NCBI GenBank assembly: GCA_947588325.1
Contig: CANPYH010000038.1
Coordinates: 1-11,797, forward strand
Origin: an uncultured Clostridia bacterium
GTDB lineage: Bacteria > Bacillota > Clostridia > Christensenellales > Pumilibacteraceae
DNA length: 11,797 bases
Direction of reading: 5' to 3'
Position numbers and translations under genes: made by a program. Every line of letters begins with the position of its first letter. Position 1 is the first letter of the stretch. This document shows, piece by piece, positions 1 to 7,719 of the stretch. The notes under the pieces were generated by a model that saw only the letters and a list, made by a program, of their open reading frames with translations, did not search any database and had not been told where the DNA came from.

Positions 1-1706
1 TGGGGTTCGAAGAACATATGCTCGGTGCGGCAAAGCCCGATACCTTCCGCGCCGAATTTAACAGCCTGTGCGGCGTCTCTCGGCGTGTCGGCATTGGTGC
101 GGACGTGGAGCGCGCGATACTTATCCGCCCACTGCATGAGCGTTCCGAAGTCGCCCGTAACTTCGGCGGGAACGGTCTTGATCTGTTCTGCATATATGAT
201 ACCCGTCGAGCCGTCGAGGGACAGCCAATCGTTGGGTCCGTACGTCTGACCTGCAAGGGTGATGGTCTTATTATCCTCGTCTACTATGAGGTCGGGGCAG
301 CCCGATACGCAGCAAACGCCCATGCCTCTTGCAACGACTGCCGCGTGAGAGGTCATACCGCCGCGCGCCGTGAGTATACCCTCGGACGCGTTCATACCCT
401 CGATATCCTCGGGGCTGGTTTCGAGACGAACGAGAACGACCTTCTCGCCCGCTTTCGCGCGCTTAACAGCCTCTTCCGCGCTGAATGCGATCTTGCCGCA
501 AGCAGCTCCGGGAGACGCGGGAAGTCCTCTCGATACCTCGACAGCGCGCTTGAGCGCCTGACTGTCAAACTGCGGGTGAAGCAGGGTGTCGAGTTGTTTG
601 GGATCGATCATGCAAACGGCTTTCTTCTCGTCTATCATGCCCTCGTTGACGAGGTCGATAGCGATCTTGAGCGCTGCCTGTGCGGTACGCTTGCCGTTAC
701 GCGTCTGGAGCATATAAAGTTTGCCCTCTTCGATGGTGAACTCCATATCCTGCATATCTCTGTAATGTTTCTCGAGAGTCTGGGTAATCTCTACGAACTG
801 GTCATAGAGAGCGGCGTTCTGCTCTTTAAGCTCGTTAATGTGCTTTGGCGTTCTGATACCTGCAACGACGTCCTCGCCCTGAGCGTTCATAAGATACTCG
901 CCGAACAGGCCCTTCTCGCCCGTCGCGGGGTTACGCGTGAACGCGACGCCCGTTCCCGAGGTCTCGCCCTTGTTGCCGAATACCATGCACTGGATATTGA
1001 CTGCGGTGCCCCAATCGTAAGGGATATCATTCATGCGGCGATATACGTTGGCGCGGGGGTTGTCCCAGCTGCGGAACACAGCCTTGGTCGCTTCGATAAG
1101 CTGGACCTTGGGCTCCTGCGGGAACTCCTCGCCCTGGTTCTTTTTGTAGTTGCTCTTGAAGAGCTTGACTATCTCTTTGAGGTCGTCCGCCGTAAGCTCG
1201 GGGTCGGACTTATAACCTTTCTTGGTCTTAATGTCGTCGAGTATGCGCTCGTATACGCTCTTATCCTGTTCCATAACGACGTCCGAGAACATCTGTATGA
1301 ACCTGCGGTAAGAGTCATAAGCGAAGCGGGGGTTATTGGTCTTGCGCGCCAATCCCTCGACGGACTTGTCGTTAAGTCCGAGGTTAAGTATGGTATCCAT
1401 CATACCGGGCATGGACGCTCTCGCTCCGCTTCGTACGGATACGAGCAGAGGGTCGTCCTCATCGCCGAGCTTCTTGCCCATGCGCTTTTCGAGTTTGTCC
1501 AGAGCGGCGAATATCTGCGACTGTATTTCGTCGTTAATCTTTCTGCCGTCCTGGTAGTACTGCGTGCACGCTTCCGTCGAAACGGTAAATCCGGGGGGAA
1601 CGGGCATCTTAAGTCCCGTCATCTCGGCAAGGTTCGCGCCTTTGCCGCCCAAGAGTTCACGCATGGAGCCGTTGCCTTCTTCGAAAGCATATACAAATTT
1701 TTTCAC
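1..1706 (-). CDS. ppdK: Pyruvate phosphate dikinase, N-terminal two thirds (runs off window)
   Basis: This enzyme interconverts pyruvate, ATP and phosphate with PEP, AMP and pyrophosphate in the cytoplasm; in anaerobic Clostridia it often works in the glycolytic direction. I read 568 residues; the family is about 875, so the C-terminal PEP/pyruvate barrel lies mostly outside the window. The start is GTG at 1706, preceded by a strong AAGGAGG at 1713-1719, giving an N-terminus KKFVYAFEEG. The ATP-grasp domain shows SVRSGARASMPGMMDT, with the phosphate-binding Arg at residue 92. The swivelling phosphohistidine domain shows GGMTSHAAVVARGMG, with the catalytic His at residue 454, matching His455 of the Clostridium symbiosum enzyme. 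The last part visible is GAEGIGLCRTEHMFFEP, the beginning of the PEP-binding barrel. All expected residues seen are intact. It has its own promoter and is separate from the recO operon. A long plus-strand reading frame lies antisense to it and is a shadow. Confidence 0.97.
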   Translation of the reverse strand, partial: MKKFVYAFEEGNGSMRELLGGKGANLAEMTGLKMPVPPGFTVSTEACTQYYQDGRKINDEIQSQIFAALDKLEKRMGKKLGDEDDPLLVSVRSGARASMPGMMDTILNLGLNDKSVEGLARKTNNPRFAYDSYRRFIQMFSDVVMEQDKSVYERILDDIKTKKGYKSDPELTADDLKEIVKLFKSNYKKNQGEEFPQEPKVQLIEATKAVFRSWDNPRANVYRRMNDIPYDWGTAVNIQCMVFGNKGETSGTGVAFTRNPATGEKGLFGEYLMNAQGEDVVAGIRTPKHINELKEQNAALYDQFVEITQTLEKHYRDMQDMEFTIEEGKLYMLQTRNGKRTAQAALKIAIDLVNEGMIDEKKAVCMIDPKQLDTLLHPQFDSQALKRAVEVSRGLPASPGAACGKIAFSAEEAVKRAKAGEKVVLVRLETSPEDIEGMNASEGILTARGGMTSHAAVVARGMGVCCVSGCPDLIVDEDNKTITLAGQTYGPNDWLSLDGSTGIIYAEQIKTVPAEVTGDFGTLMQWADKYRALHVRTNADTPRDAAQAVKFGAEGIGLCRTEHMFFEP

Positions 1707-1771
1707 TTTATTCCTCCTTGTCTCAATCTAAAATCGATACAACTTTCCGCCGTATCCTTGCTATTACAGAG

Positions 1772-1800
1772 AGTATACCACCAAACACCGTTAAAATCAA
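1772..1800 (-). promoter_or_regulatory. Sigma-70/SigA promoter of ppdK
   Basis: Read on the minus strand, a -35 TTGATT (1795-1800) and a -10 TATACT (1772-1777) are separated by exactly 17 bases. Transcription would start near 1765 and give a leader of about 60 bases before the GTG start at 1706. The promoter sits right after the end of recO, so ppdK can be transcribed independently of the upstream operon. Confidence 0.75.
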
Positions 1801-1821
1801 GACATTTCCGAAAATTTGTCT
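1800..1821 (-). terminator. Weak hairpin after recO, possible operon terminator
   Basis: On the minus strand AGACA and TGTCT pair around an inner TTT/AAA stem with a TCGG loop and a two-base bulge, followed by TTGATTTTAA. The T tract is interrupted and the element abuts the ppdK -35 box, so termination may be inefficient and some readthrough from recO into ppdK is possible. It is the only hairpin I see in the recO-ppdK gap. Confidence 0.3.
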
Positions 1822-1858
1822 CAAATATAATGCGAAAAATATAAGTTTTTTTCTTTGG

Positions 1859-2410
1859 TTATAACAGCGTCGCGGACTTTATGCGGCAATCGAACTTATT
1901 CTCGAACAGCCGAATGTACCTGCCGAGCAGCGGTGCGACGCACTCCCCGCTCTGTCTTTCCCCGCCCGCTATATATCCGCCGTGGACGAGAAGGTATATC
2001 ACGAAGTTCAGGCAGGGCAATTCGGGCTGCTCTTCCGAATATATCAGCGTTTTAAGCCCGCCGAGCAGCTGAATAAACACGTCTGCCGCATTCACTCCCC
2101 CCGCCGCCACTGCCGCGGTCTCGAGCATGACCGAAGCGCAGACATACTTTTCGGGGGTTTCCGTCACGCCGAGCAGGCTTTCTATCTGCATAGCCGTCTT
2201 GACGGTGTACATATCCCCCCGCCGCATGAGCGTGTATTGACAAAAAGAAAAAGGTCCCGCTGCGAATTTCAGCTTTGCCTTTTCCTTCTTGACGCCGCGC
2301 ATAACCGCATACACCACGCCGAGTTCGGGCGTTAATATGCGGACGAGCCTGTCCGCCTCTCCGCGGTCCTCGCCGCTGACCACTATGCCCGAAACGTTTA
2401 TTTCTTCCAT
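1859..2410 (-). CDS. recO: DNA repair protein RecO, short form lacking the zinc-finger segment
   Basis: RecO loads RecA onto SSB-coated single-stranded DNA together with RecR in gap repair. The start is ATG at 2410, with AAGGAA just upstream, giving 183 residues; an upstream in-frame extension would overlap yqzL and is rejected. The N-terminal OB fold is recognisable (residues 1-75: MEEINVSGIVVSGEDRGEAD, then RLVRILTPELGVVYAVMRGV), followed by the helical region (VTETPEKYVCASVMLETAA, and LNFVIYLLVHGGYIAGG at 135-150). Family members are usually 240-270 residues and carry four cysteines in a zinc finger after the LNxxxxLL helix. Here that stretch is missing, while the end (RYIRLFENKFDCRIKSATLL) still resembles the usual RecO C-terminus, so the difference looks like an internal deletion rather than a late stop. 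Its place directly after era and yqzL supports the identification. Confidence 0.85.
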   Translation of the reverse strand: MEEINVSGIVVSGEDRGEADRLVRILTPELGVVYAVMRGVKKEKAKLKFAAGPFSFCQYTLMRRGDMYTVKTAMQIESLLGVTETPEKYVCASVMLETAAVAAGGVNAADVFIQLLGGLKTLIYSEEQPELPCLNFVIYLLVHGGYIAGGERQSGECVAPLLGRYIRLFENKFDCRIKSATLL

Positions 2411-2412
2411 TC

Positions 2413-2514
2413 TTATTCCTTTCCCTTCCGTTCGGTTTTCTCGAACAGCAGGTAATACCCTATCTTTCCGCTTCGACGGAAAAGTTCGTAACAAGTCTCC
2501 GATACGCTTTTCAT
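2413..2514 (-). CDS. yqzL: YqzL-family small protein (33 aa)
   Basis: This 33-residue gene begins with ATG at 2514, has GGAGG six bases upstream, and ends with TAA at 2413-2415, two bases before the recO start. The sequence includes ELFRRSGKIGYYLLFEKTER. The pattern of an aromatic/hydrophobic helix, then xTGxIxxYLLFKxxE, is what I know of YqzL, a small protein of unknown function encoded between era and recO in Bacillus and many Clostridia (about 45-50 residues there). The identification rests on this motif plus exact position in the conserved gene order. It is shorter than relatives, lacking the acidic tail. The good ribosome binding site and tight packing argue that it is translated. Confidence 0.75.
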   Translation of the reverse strand: MKSVSETCYELFRRSGKIGYYLLFEKTERKGKE

Positions 2515-2546
2515 AAGACGCCTCCGCGCCTTATTATGCGCATTCT

Positions 2547-3446
2547 CTATCCTTCGTATCCGAGATCGCGGAGATAGTTCTTCTTGTTGCGCCAGCCCTC
2601 GCGCACCTTGACGAACAGTTTGAGGTATACGCGCTTGCCCAGCCGCTCTTCCATGCCCCTGCGCGCGCTCTCGCCTATCCGCTTAATCATGCTGCCGCCG
2701 TCGCCTATTACTATGCGCTTATGTCCCGCCTTTTCACAAACTATATCCGCCTCGACATACACGCTCTCTTTCTTCTCCTCGAAGGTGTTAATGACTATTC
2801 CGATACCGTGCGGCACTTCGTCCTGCAGGAGCAAAAGCGCCTTTTCCCGCACGATCTCGCCGACTACAAACCGCTCGGACCTGTCCGTCAGATAACCGTC
2901 GGGATAATACATAACTTCGTCCGTCAGTTCGCTTTCGAGGTAGCCGCGAAGCACGTCTATGTTGGTCCCGTCCACGCACGAAGTCGGGATTATCTCCTTA
3001 ATCCTGCCCCGTCCCCCGCTCTCTTCCATAAGCGGCGAGAGCTTGGAAAGTATGGGATAAACTTTCTCAAACCCCGCCTCGTCCGTCTTATTGACAACGA
3101 CGTAGGTCGGAAGGCGAAGTGCGAGCTTCTTCTCGATAAACTCGTAGTCCCGCTGCGAAAAGCGCCGAGTGCCGTCTAAAACTATAACCAGCACGTCCAC
3201 GTCCCGCGCCGCCGCATCCGCCTCTCTGCTCATATATTTGCCGAGTTCGGTCTTGGGCACGAGAACGCCCGGGGTATCGACGAATATCATCTGGTAAGAA
3301 TCGGTGGTTAAAATGCCGCGGACGGCGTCTCTCGTCGTCTGTGGCTTGGGAGTTACTATGGAAATTTTCTCGCCTATCAGGCGGTTCATAAGACTGCTTT
3401 TGCCGACGTTCGGCTGTCCTATTAACGCTATAAATCCCGATTTCAT
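2547..3446 (-). CDS. era: GTPase Era, ribosome biogenesis
   Basis: Era is an essential GTPase that binds the 3' end of 16S rRNA and helps 30S subunit maturation; it acts in the cytoplasm and partly at the membrane. At 299 residues the length is normal. The G domain shows the P-loop GQPNVGKSS (10-18), the switch region TPKPQTTRD (32-40), DTPG (57-60), NKTD (119-122) and TSC where TSA is usual (155-157). The C-terminal KH domain has GDGGSMIKRIG (248-258) and ends with GWRNKKNYLRDLGY, typical of the family; the usual loop is GKGG rather than GDGG, a small change in the RNA-binding loop. ATG at 3446 overlaps the ybeY stop (ATGA), suggesting translational coupling. The dgkA and cdd genes often found between ybeY and era are absent. 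Confidence 0.97.
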   Translation of the reverse strand: MKSGFIALIGQPNVGKSSLMNRLIGEKISIVTPKPQTTRDAVRGILTTDSYQMIFVDTPGVLVPKTELGKYMSREADAAARDVDVLVIVLDGTRRFSQRDYEFIEKKLALRLPTYVVVNKTDEAGFEKVYPILSKLSPLMEESGGRGRIKEIIPTSCVDGTNIDVLRGYLESELTDEVMYYPDGYLTDRSERFVVGEIVREKALLLLQDEVPHGIGIVINTFEEKKESVYVEADIVCEKAGHKRIVIGDGGSMIKRIGESARRGMEERLGKRVYLKLFVKVREGWRNKKNYLRDLGYEG

Positions 3447-3895
3447 CTGCCGATACCTATTGCCGAAAGTATACGCTCTTCGGCTTCGCGCATAACCGCG
3501 CGGTCGCTTTCTTCAATATGGTCGTAGCCGAGAAGGTGTAACAGCCCGTGCACGAAAAGATAGGTCTTTTCCCTTATCTCCGAGTGCCCGTACTCCTCAG
3601 CCTGCTCCTTCGCAACGTCCTCGCATATAACCACCGACCCAAGCATAACCTTGCCGCCTATGCAGTCATAGGGGTAGTTCTCGGGCGACAGCTCCTTAAT
3701 CTCGCCGAGCATGGGAAAACTTAAAACGTCGGTGACTTTATCCGTCTGTCTCGTCCGCGCGTTAAGCTCTCTTATCTCCTCGCGTGAGACGAACTCCACT
3801 TCCGCTACCCCTTCGCCTTTAAGCCCGAGCGCACGGAAGGTCTCGCTTGCCGCCGCTTCGAACTCGGGCGGCGTTTGTCCTATCAGCTCTATCAA
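3443..3895 (-). CDS. ybeY: Endoribonuclease YbeY, rRNA maturation factor
   Basis: YbeY is a metal-dependent endoribonuclease involved in 16S rRNA 3'-end maturation and 70S quality control. The zinc-binding signature HGLLHLLGYDH is complete at residues 116-126 of a 150-residue product; the family is usually about 155. The core motif NxxxRxxDxxTDVLSFP is present as NARTRQTDKVTDVLSFP. I place the start at TTG (3893-3895), which overlaps the TGA of the upstream HD gene as TTGA; GGAGGGG lies 13 bases upstream, a little far. No ATG or GTG lies near the conserved N-terminus, and a longer reading begins far inside the upstream gene with unrelated sequence. The stop overlaps the era start. Coupled translation from the upstream gene is likely. 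Confidence 0.93.
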   Translation of the reverse strand: MIELIGQTPPEFEAAASETFRALGLKGEGVAEVEFVSREEIRELNARTRQTDKVTDVLSFPMLGEIKELSPENYPYDCIGGKVMLGSVVICEDVAKEQAEEYGHSEIREKTYLFVHGLLHLLGYDHIEESDRAVMREAEERILSAIGIGR

Positions 3896-5397
3896 CGCTC
3901 GCTCTCTTCCCCTCCGGGATACTTGATACGCTTGTGGAATATGCCGCCGTACGCATTTATAATGGTGCTGCGTATGGTGTCTATATCTTTGAGGGACAGC
4001 GGGCAATTATCGAACTGTCCCTGCTGTATTCTCGAATTGATTATGCCGCGGAGGAGTGCGTCCACGCGCTCGCCGTCAGGCTTGTCCATAGCGCGTATTG
4101 CCGCCTCGCTGCTGTCGCATATCATGATTATGCCCGCTATCTTGGAAGTGGGCGTTCTGCCGTGGTAACTGTATGCGGCGGGATCCACCTCGTCGTCGGT
4201 CAGTTTCTTCGCGCGCTCGTAGAACACCGTCATGGGCAGTGTGCCGTGATGCTCTATCGCTATGTCCGCGACCTCTTTGGGCAGTCTGTGCTCTTTGAGC
4301 AGTTGATAGCCGTATGTCGTATGCTTACGGATAATCTCCGCGCTGACTTCGGGAAGAAGGTCGTCGTGCGGGTTATATCCCGCCTGGTTCTCGGTGAAGT
4401 ACGAAGGATCGGCAAGTTTGCCCACGTCATGGTAGTACGCCGCCGCCCTCGCAAGGTACACGTCCTCGCCGATCGCAAGCGCGCACATCTCCGCGAAGTT
4501 CGCAACGCTCATGGAGTGGTTGTACGTTCCCGGCGCCTCTGTCGCAAGACGGCGCAGGAGGGGCTGTTTGGAATTGGTCAGCTCCATCAGGCGGTTATCC
4601 GTTACGAGGTTGAATATGCTCTCGAAGAGCGGGTTAAGCAATAACGCCGCAAGAATGGGCATAACGCCTGCTATAGTGACTAACCAGGCGTATGATATCA
4701 ACTCCATGCGGAATTGGCTGAACGCGCTTATCCCCATGTATAACGCTATGGAGCAGACGAGTATTATCGCGCCGACAAGCGCATAGTTAAGTCGGTGGGT
4801 TTTATCCCGTAACGCGACGGGGACTATCGCGCCCGCGCCGATATTAAGCAACGCGACGGTAATTATCATCCACAGGTAATATTCGCCGTTATGCTGTATG
4901 ACGGTGAAGATTCCCGCGCTGCCGCCAAAGAGGATATATTCGAAAAGCAGTCCGAACATTATCATAGTCGCCGTTATGAAGTTGACAATGAATGCGTCCT
5001 GTTTCTTACGCGAGAGTTGTATGATTATAAAGGCGGCAAAACCGGGTGCGACGAGCAGCGGCGATATTACGCCGAGCAGAAGTGAGCTGATGAACGTGAA
5101 GGCTATTGCCGACAGATATGCGAAGTAGTACCGAGTGTTTGACACTATATACGTCCGCGCAATGACGAGAAATACGAGCAGACCGCCGAGGAACACGAAA
5201 AAGGCTATGGCAAGCAAAAGCATTGCCGCCCATATGTTCATCGTCGGAGGATTTTTTATGGCGTCAATAACGTAATACTTCAATATGCAGACTTCGAGCA
5301 TGACAATACCGCAGATTATAGTAGCGGTGATCGCCTTGAACATTTGCAATCCCGTTATCGCATGCTTTCTTTCGGTTGTCTCTTCCTTATTTTGCAT
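3892..5397 (-). CDS. pgpH: 7TM-HD family c-di-AMP phosphodiesterase (PgpH/YqfF-like), no extracellular domain
   Basis: The family hydrolyses cyclic di-AMP through a cytoplasmic HD domain. The 501-residue product has an N-terminal membrane segment at about 20-43, then after only some ten residues a run of further membrane segments (about 55-80, 88-126, 136-158, 174-195, 204-222, 235-258). The HD domain follows: NHSMSVANF with His294, YYHDVGKL with His323-Asp324, His359 in RKHTTYGY, EHH at 382-384 and the later metal ligand Asp428 in ICDSSEA. All look intact. Known members are about 700 residues, with a large extracellular 7TMR-HDED domain between the first and second membrane segments; it is missing here. 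ATG at 5397 lies inside the last codons of phoH (11-base overlap), and the stop overlaps ybeY. The position between phoH and ybeY is the conserved one for yqfF. Confidence 0.93.
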   Translation of the reverse strand: MQNKEETTERKHAITGLQMFKAITATIICGIVMLEVCILKYYVIDAIKNPPTMNIWAAMLLLAIAFFVFLGGLLVFLVIARTYIVSNTRYYFAYLSAIAFTFISSLLLGVISPLLVAPGFAAFIIIQLSRKKQDAFIVNFITATMIMFGLLFEYILFGGSAGIFTVIQHNGEYYLWMIITVALLNIGAGAIVPVALRDKTHRLNYALVGAIILVCSIALYMGISAFSQFRMELISYAWLVTIAGVMPILAALLLNPLFESIFNLVTDNRLMELTNSKQPLLRRLATEAPGTYNHSMSVANFAEMCALAIGEDVYLARAAAYYHDVGKLADPSYFTENQAGYNPHDDLLPEVSAEIIRKHTTYGYQLLKEHRLPKEVADIAIEHHGTLPMTVFYERAKKLTDDEVDPAAYSYHGRTPTSKIAGIIMICDSSEAAIRAMDKPDGERVDALLRGIINSRIQQGQFDNCPLSLKDIDTIRSTIINAYGGIFHKRIKYPGGEESER

Positions 5398-6337
5398 TAT
5401 CGTATGCCTTGATTATCTTTTGCACGAGTTCGTGCCGCACGACGTCTCTTTCGGTTAAGTGACAGACCGCGATCTCTTCTATGCCCGCAAGTATACTCGC
5501 CGCCTGTCGCAGTCCGCTCTTGCCGCCGTAGGGAAGGTCTATCTGCGTTAAGTCGCCCGTTACGACGACTTTACTCCCCTCTCCGAAGCGGGTCAGGAAC
5601 ATTTTCATCTGCTCCTCCGTCGTGTTTTGCGCCTCGTCGAGAATTATGAATGAGCGGGAAAGCGTCCGTCCGCGCATGAATGCAAGCGGCGCAATCTCGA
5701 TTATTCCCTTGTCTATCAGGTCTGTATAGTCGCTTACTCCGAACAGCTCTTCGAGAGCGTCGTACAGCGGACGAAGATAGGAGTCTACTTTCATTTGCAG
5801 GTCGCCCGGCAGGAAGCCGAGTTTTTCCCCCGCCTCGATCGCGGGACGGGTGAGTATTATCCTGTCCACTTCTCCCCGCTTATATGCGGATACGGCGAGC
5901 GCAACGGCAAGATAGGTCTTGCCCGTGCCCGCGGGACCTATCGCGAAGGTCAGCGTGTTATTCTTTATAGCCTTGCAATAGTTGCGCTGTCCGATAGTCT
6001 TGCATACTATCTTCTTCCCCCGCGCCGTTGTCGCTACCGCGTCGCGGAACATATCGAGTATTTCGTCCCCGCCGCCCTCGTCTGCCATATCGGCTACGCG
6101 CTCGATCAGAACCTTGTCCACGGTCTGACCCTGTCCTATAAGCCCGACGAGCAGGTCGATGAGTTTGGCAGCGTTATTAACGTTATCTTCCTCTCCGTTT
6201 ATCCCAACCCCGTTTTCCGTGGCGCGAAGGCGTACTCCGCATCTCTTCTCAATCGCGTCGAGATTGCCGTCCATGGCGCCCGACAGTTTGAAAAAGATGT
6301 TGCTGCGCAGTTGTATTTCTTTTGTTAGTTCGCTCAT
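5387..6337 (-). CDS. phoH: PhoH-like ATPase
   Basis: This is a cytoplasmic P-loop ATPase of the PhoH family, whose members are related to helicase-like proteins and are encoded next to ybeY in most bacteria, suggesting a role in RNA metabolism; the exact substrate is not settled. The 316-residue length is normal. The N-terminal 100 residues form the small domain typical of PhoH/YlaK-type proteins (ENGVGINGEEDNVNNAAKLI). Walker A is GPAGTGKT (134-141), Walker B is IILDEAQN (231-238), and TRPAIEAGEKLGFLPGD (163-179) is the PhoH signature; the sensor-like VVVTGDLTQIDLP follows (257-269). ATG at 6337 overlaps the yqfD stop as ATGA. The 3' end overlaps pgpH by 11 bases. Confidence 0.95.
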   Translation of the reverse strand: MSELTKEIQLRSNIFFKLSGAMDGNLDAIEKRCGVRLRATENGVGINGEEDNVNNAAKLIDLLVGLIGQGQTVDKVLIERVADMADEGGGDEILDMFRDAVATTARGKKIVCKTIGQRNYCKAIKNNTLTFAIGPAGTGKTYLAVALAVSAYKRGEVDRIILTRPAIEAGEKLGFLPGDLQMKVDSYLRPLYDALEELFGVSDYTDLIDKGIIEIAPLAFMRGRTLSRSFIILDEAQNTTEEQMKMFLTRFGEGSKVVVTGDLTQIDLPYGGKSGLRQAASILAGIEEIAVCHLTERDVVRHELVQKIIKAYDNAK

Positions 6338-7413
6338 ATTTCCCCAATCGGTATTTCAGCGGTAAAGTACGCTTTCAGCGTCGCAACTCCGCCCGTCTTA
6401 ATTATGTCGTAACGCGGCGCAAACTCTTTTCCGAACAGCGCGTACAGTTCGCCGCATTTCTCGGTAATATACGCGTCTATCTCGCCCTCTGCCTCCGTCG
6501 CGTCAAGTCGGTAGTATACGGTATGCCTGACTTCTATGGGCAGTGGCGACAGCTTATCCCGTCGCGTCTCTGCCTCATACAGCGGATATGGCGGGGTTTC
6601 GTCTCCCACCGTCAGTCCGAACAGGCTGAGCGTTGTGCGCTCCGTCCTTTCCCCCGTCCGCCCGATCAAGTCAGACGAGGCTATCGGGAAGGAGTAGCCG
6701 AACGTTACCGTCGCGTAAGCCCTGCCCCGCGCCTTGGTCTCGCCTATCAGCGAACCGTCGGATACGGAATACAGCTCGCCCGTGATAAGCACGTCGCCGC
6801 GCTTAACCGTGTCGCCTACCTTAACCGTTGCGGTGCCGCTTTCCACGACTATTCGGGTTATAACCCCGTCGAATGCGCTTTTAAGTACGTTCCCGCCCGA
6901 TTCGGGAGGCTGCGGCTCCTCGCTCGTCAGTACCGAGACCGCCAGCACGTTACCGCGCATAGCCACCGAAGCCGCCGATATGCCGACCGTCTCACGTAAC
7001 GCTTGGGCTATCCGCTTTTCGTCCACACTCGCTTTCGTGGAGAACGCGCGCACACCGCAGTTATTAATGACCTCGATCACCTGCATGCGCATTGCGCCCT
7101 CCGCGCCGTCTACCTCTATCCGCCACACAAACAGGTTGGACGCAAACGCCGCCGCTATCGCTATCACGCACGCCACCGCAAGCGGCAACTTTGCGAGAAA
7201 TTTACGCTTTCTCACCGTTAACGATCCGATTACCGTATAATTATAACACAGTCTTTCAAGGATTGCAACCCCTTTATTCAAGTCTTTTCGCGGCAGGCTG
7301 ATTCGCATTTCGGACTGCGATACTATGCGCGTCCGCTTTATCCGTACCCCCTCCCGTCGCATTGTGTTTAACAGCCGAAGTTGATTAAGCCCCTTTATGT
7401 CGATATCCTGCAC
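6334..7413 (-). CDS. yqfD: Sporulation protein YqfD
   Basis: This is a membrane protein family associated with sporulation in Bacillus, where yqfCD are expressed in the mother cell; the biochemical role is unknown. The start is GTG at 7413, with GGGAGGA six bases upstream inside the end of yqfC, giving 359 residues, slightly shorter than the roughly 400 usual. The N-terminal cytoplasmic part (1-73) is basic (RREGVRIKRTR), one membrane helix lies at about 74-96 (AKLPLAVACVIAIAAAFASN), and the rest should be outside. The segment FDGVITRIVVESGTATVKVG, followed by DTVKRGDVLITG (181-212), resembles a biotinyl/HlyD-like fold and is the most typical stretch of the family. The spacing to yqfC is two bases. 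Confidence 0.92.
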   Translation of the reverse strand: MQDIDIKGLNQLRLLNTMRREGVRIKRTRIVSQSEMRISLPRKDLNKGVAILERLCYNYTVIGSLTVRKRKFLAKLPLAVACVIAIAAAFASNLFVWRIEVDGAEGAMRMQVIEVINNCGVRAFSTKASVDEKRIAQALRETVGISAASVAMRGNVLAVSVLTSEEPQPPESGGNVLKSAFDGVITRIVVESGTATVKVGDTVKRGDVLITGELYSVSDGSLIGETKARGRAYATVTFGYSFPIASSDLIGRTGERTERTTLSLFGLTVGDETPPYPLYEAETRRDKLSPLPIEVRHTVYYRLDATEAEGEIDAYITEKCGELYALFGKEFAPRYDIIKTGGVATLKAYFTAEIPIGEI

Positions 7414-7415
7414 CG

Positions 7416-7667
7416 CTATTCCTCCCGCACCGAAGTTATTTTACCCCGCACAATCGCCGTTTCCGTCTCGATATCGCCCACCGTCAGCCCTTCGCCCTCT
7501 ATTATAATCAGCGACTTCCCCGCCGCTATTTCCACTTTGTTCGGGTCTATCCTTATTATCCGCTTTATTCCCTCGATAAACGCCGCCTCTCCGCCGAATA
7601 ATACAACGCCGTACTTCACCGCCTTTCCCGCAATCGACCTGTACTTTATCTCATCATAAAAACTCAT
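7416..7667 (-). CDS. yqfC: YqfC family (YabP/YqfC) sporulation-associated protein
   Basis: This small 83-residue protein is of the YabP/YqfC type, whose members are linked to the spore coat or mother-cell programme; the molecular function is unknown. It has the expected beta-rich pattern (VLFGGEAAFIEGIKRIIRID, then KSLIIIEGEGLTVGD, ending ETAIVRGKITSV) and stands directly before yqfD, as in other Firmicutes. It is the first gene of the operon. The start ATG at 7667 is the only possible one: an in-frame TAA lies two codons upstream. Unlike its neighbours it has no visible Shine-Dalgarno sequence. It is about ten residues shorter at the N-terminus than the Bacillus protein as I remember it. Confidence 0.85.
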   Translation of the reverse strand: MSFYDEIKYRSIAGKAVKYGVVLFGGEAAFIEGIKRIIRIDPNKVEIAAGKSLIIIEGEGLTVGDIETETAIVRGKITSVREE

Positions 7668-7719
7668 ATATTAAAGATATGCGGCGCATAGTAAAAAAAT
7701 ATCCGAACAAAATATACGT

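Noticed and set aside
18..1844. 608-codon open frame on the plus strand
   Set aside because: It is exactly antisense to ppdK, whose motifs and catalytic residues are clear; its translation shows no recognisable domain and it has no ribosome binding site. Long antisense frames are a product of the codon usage here.
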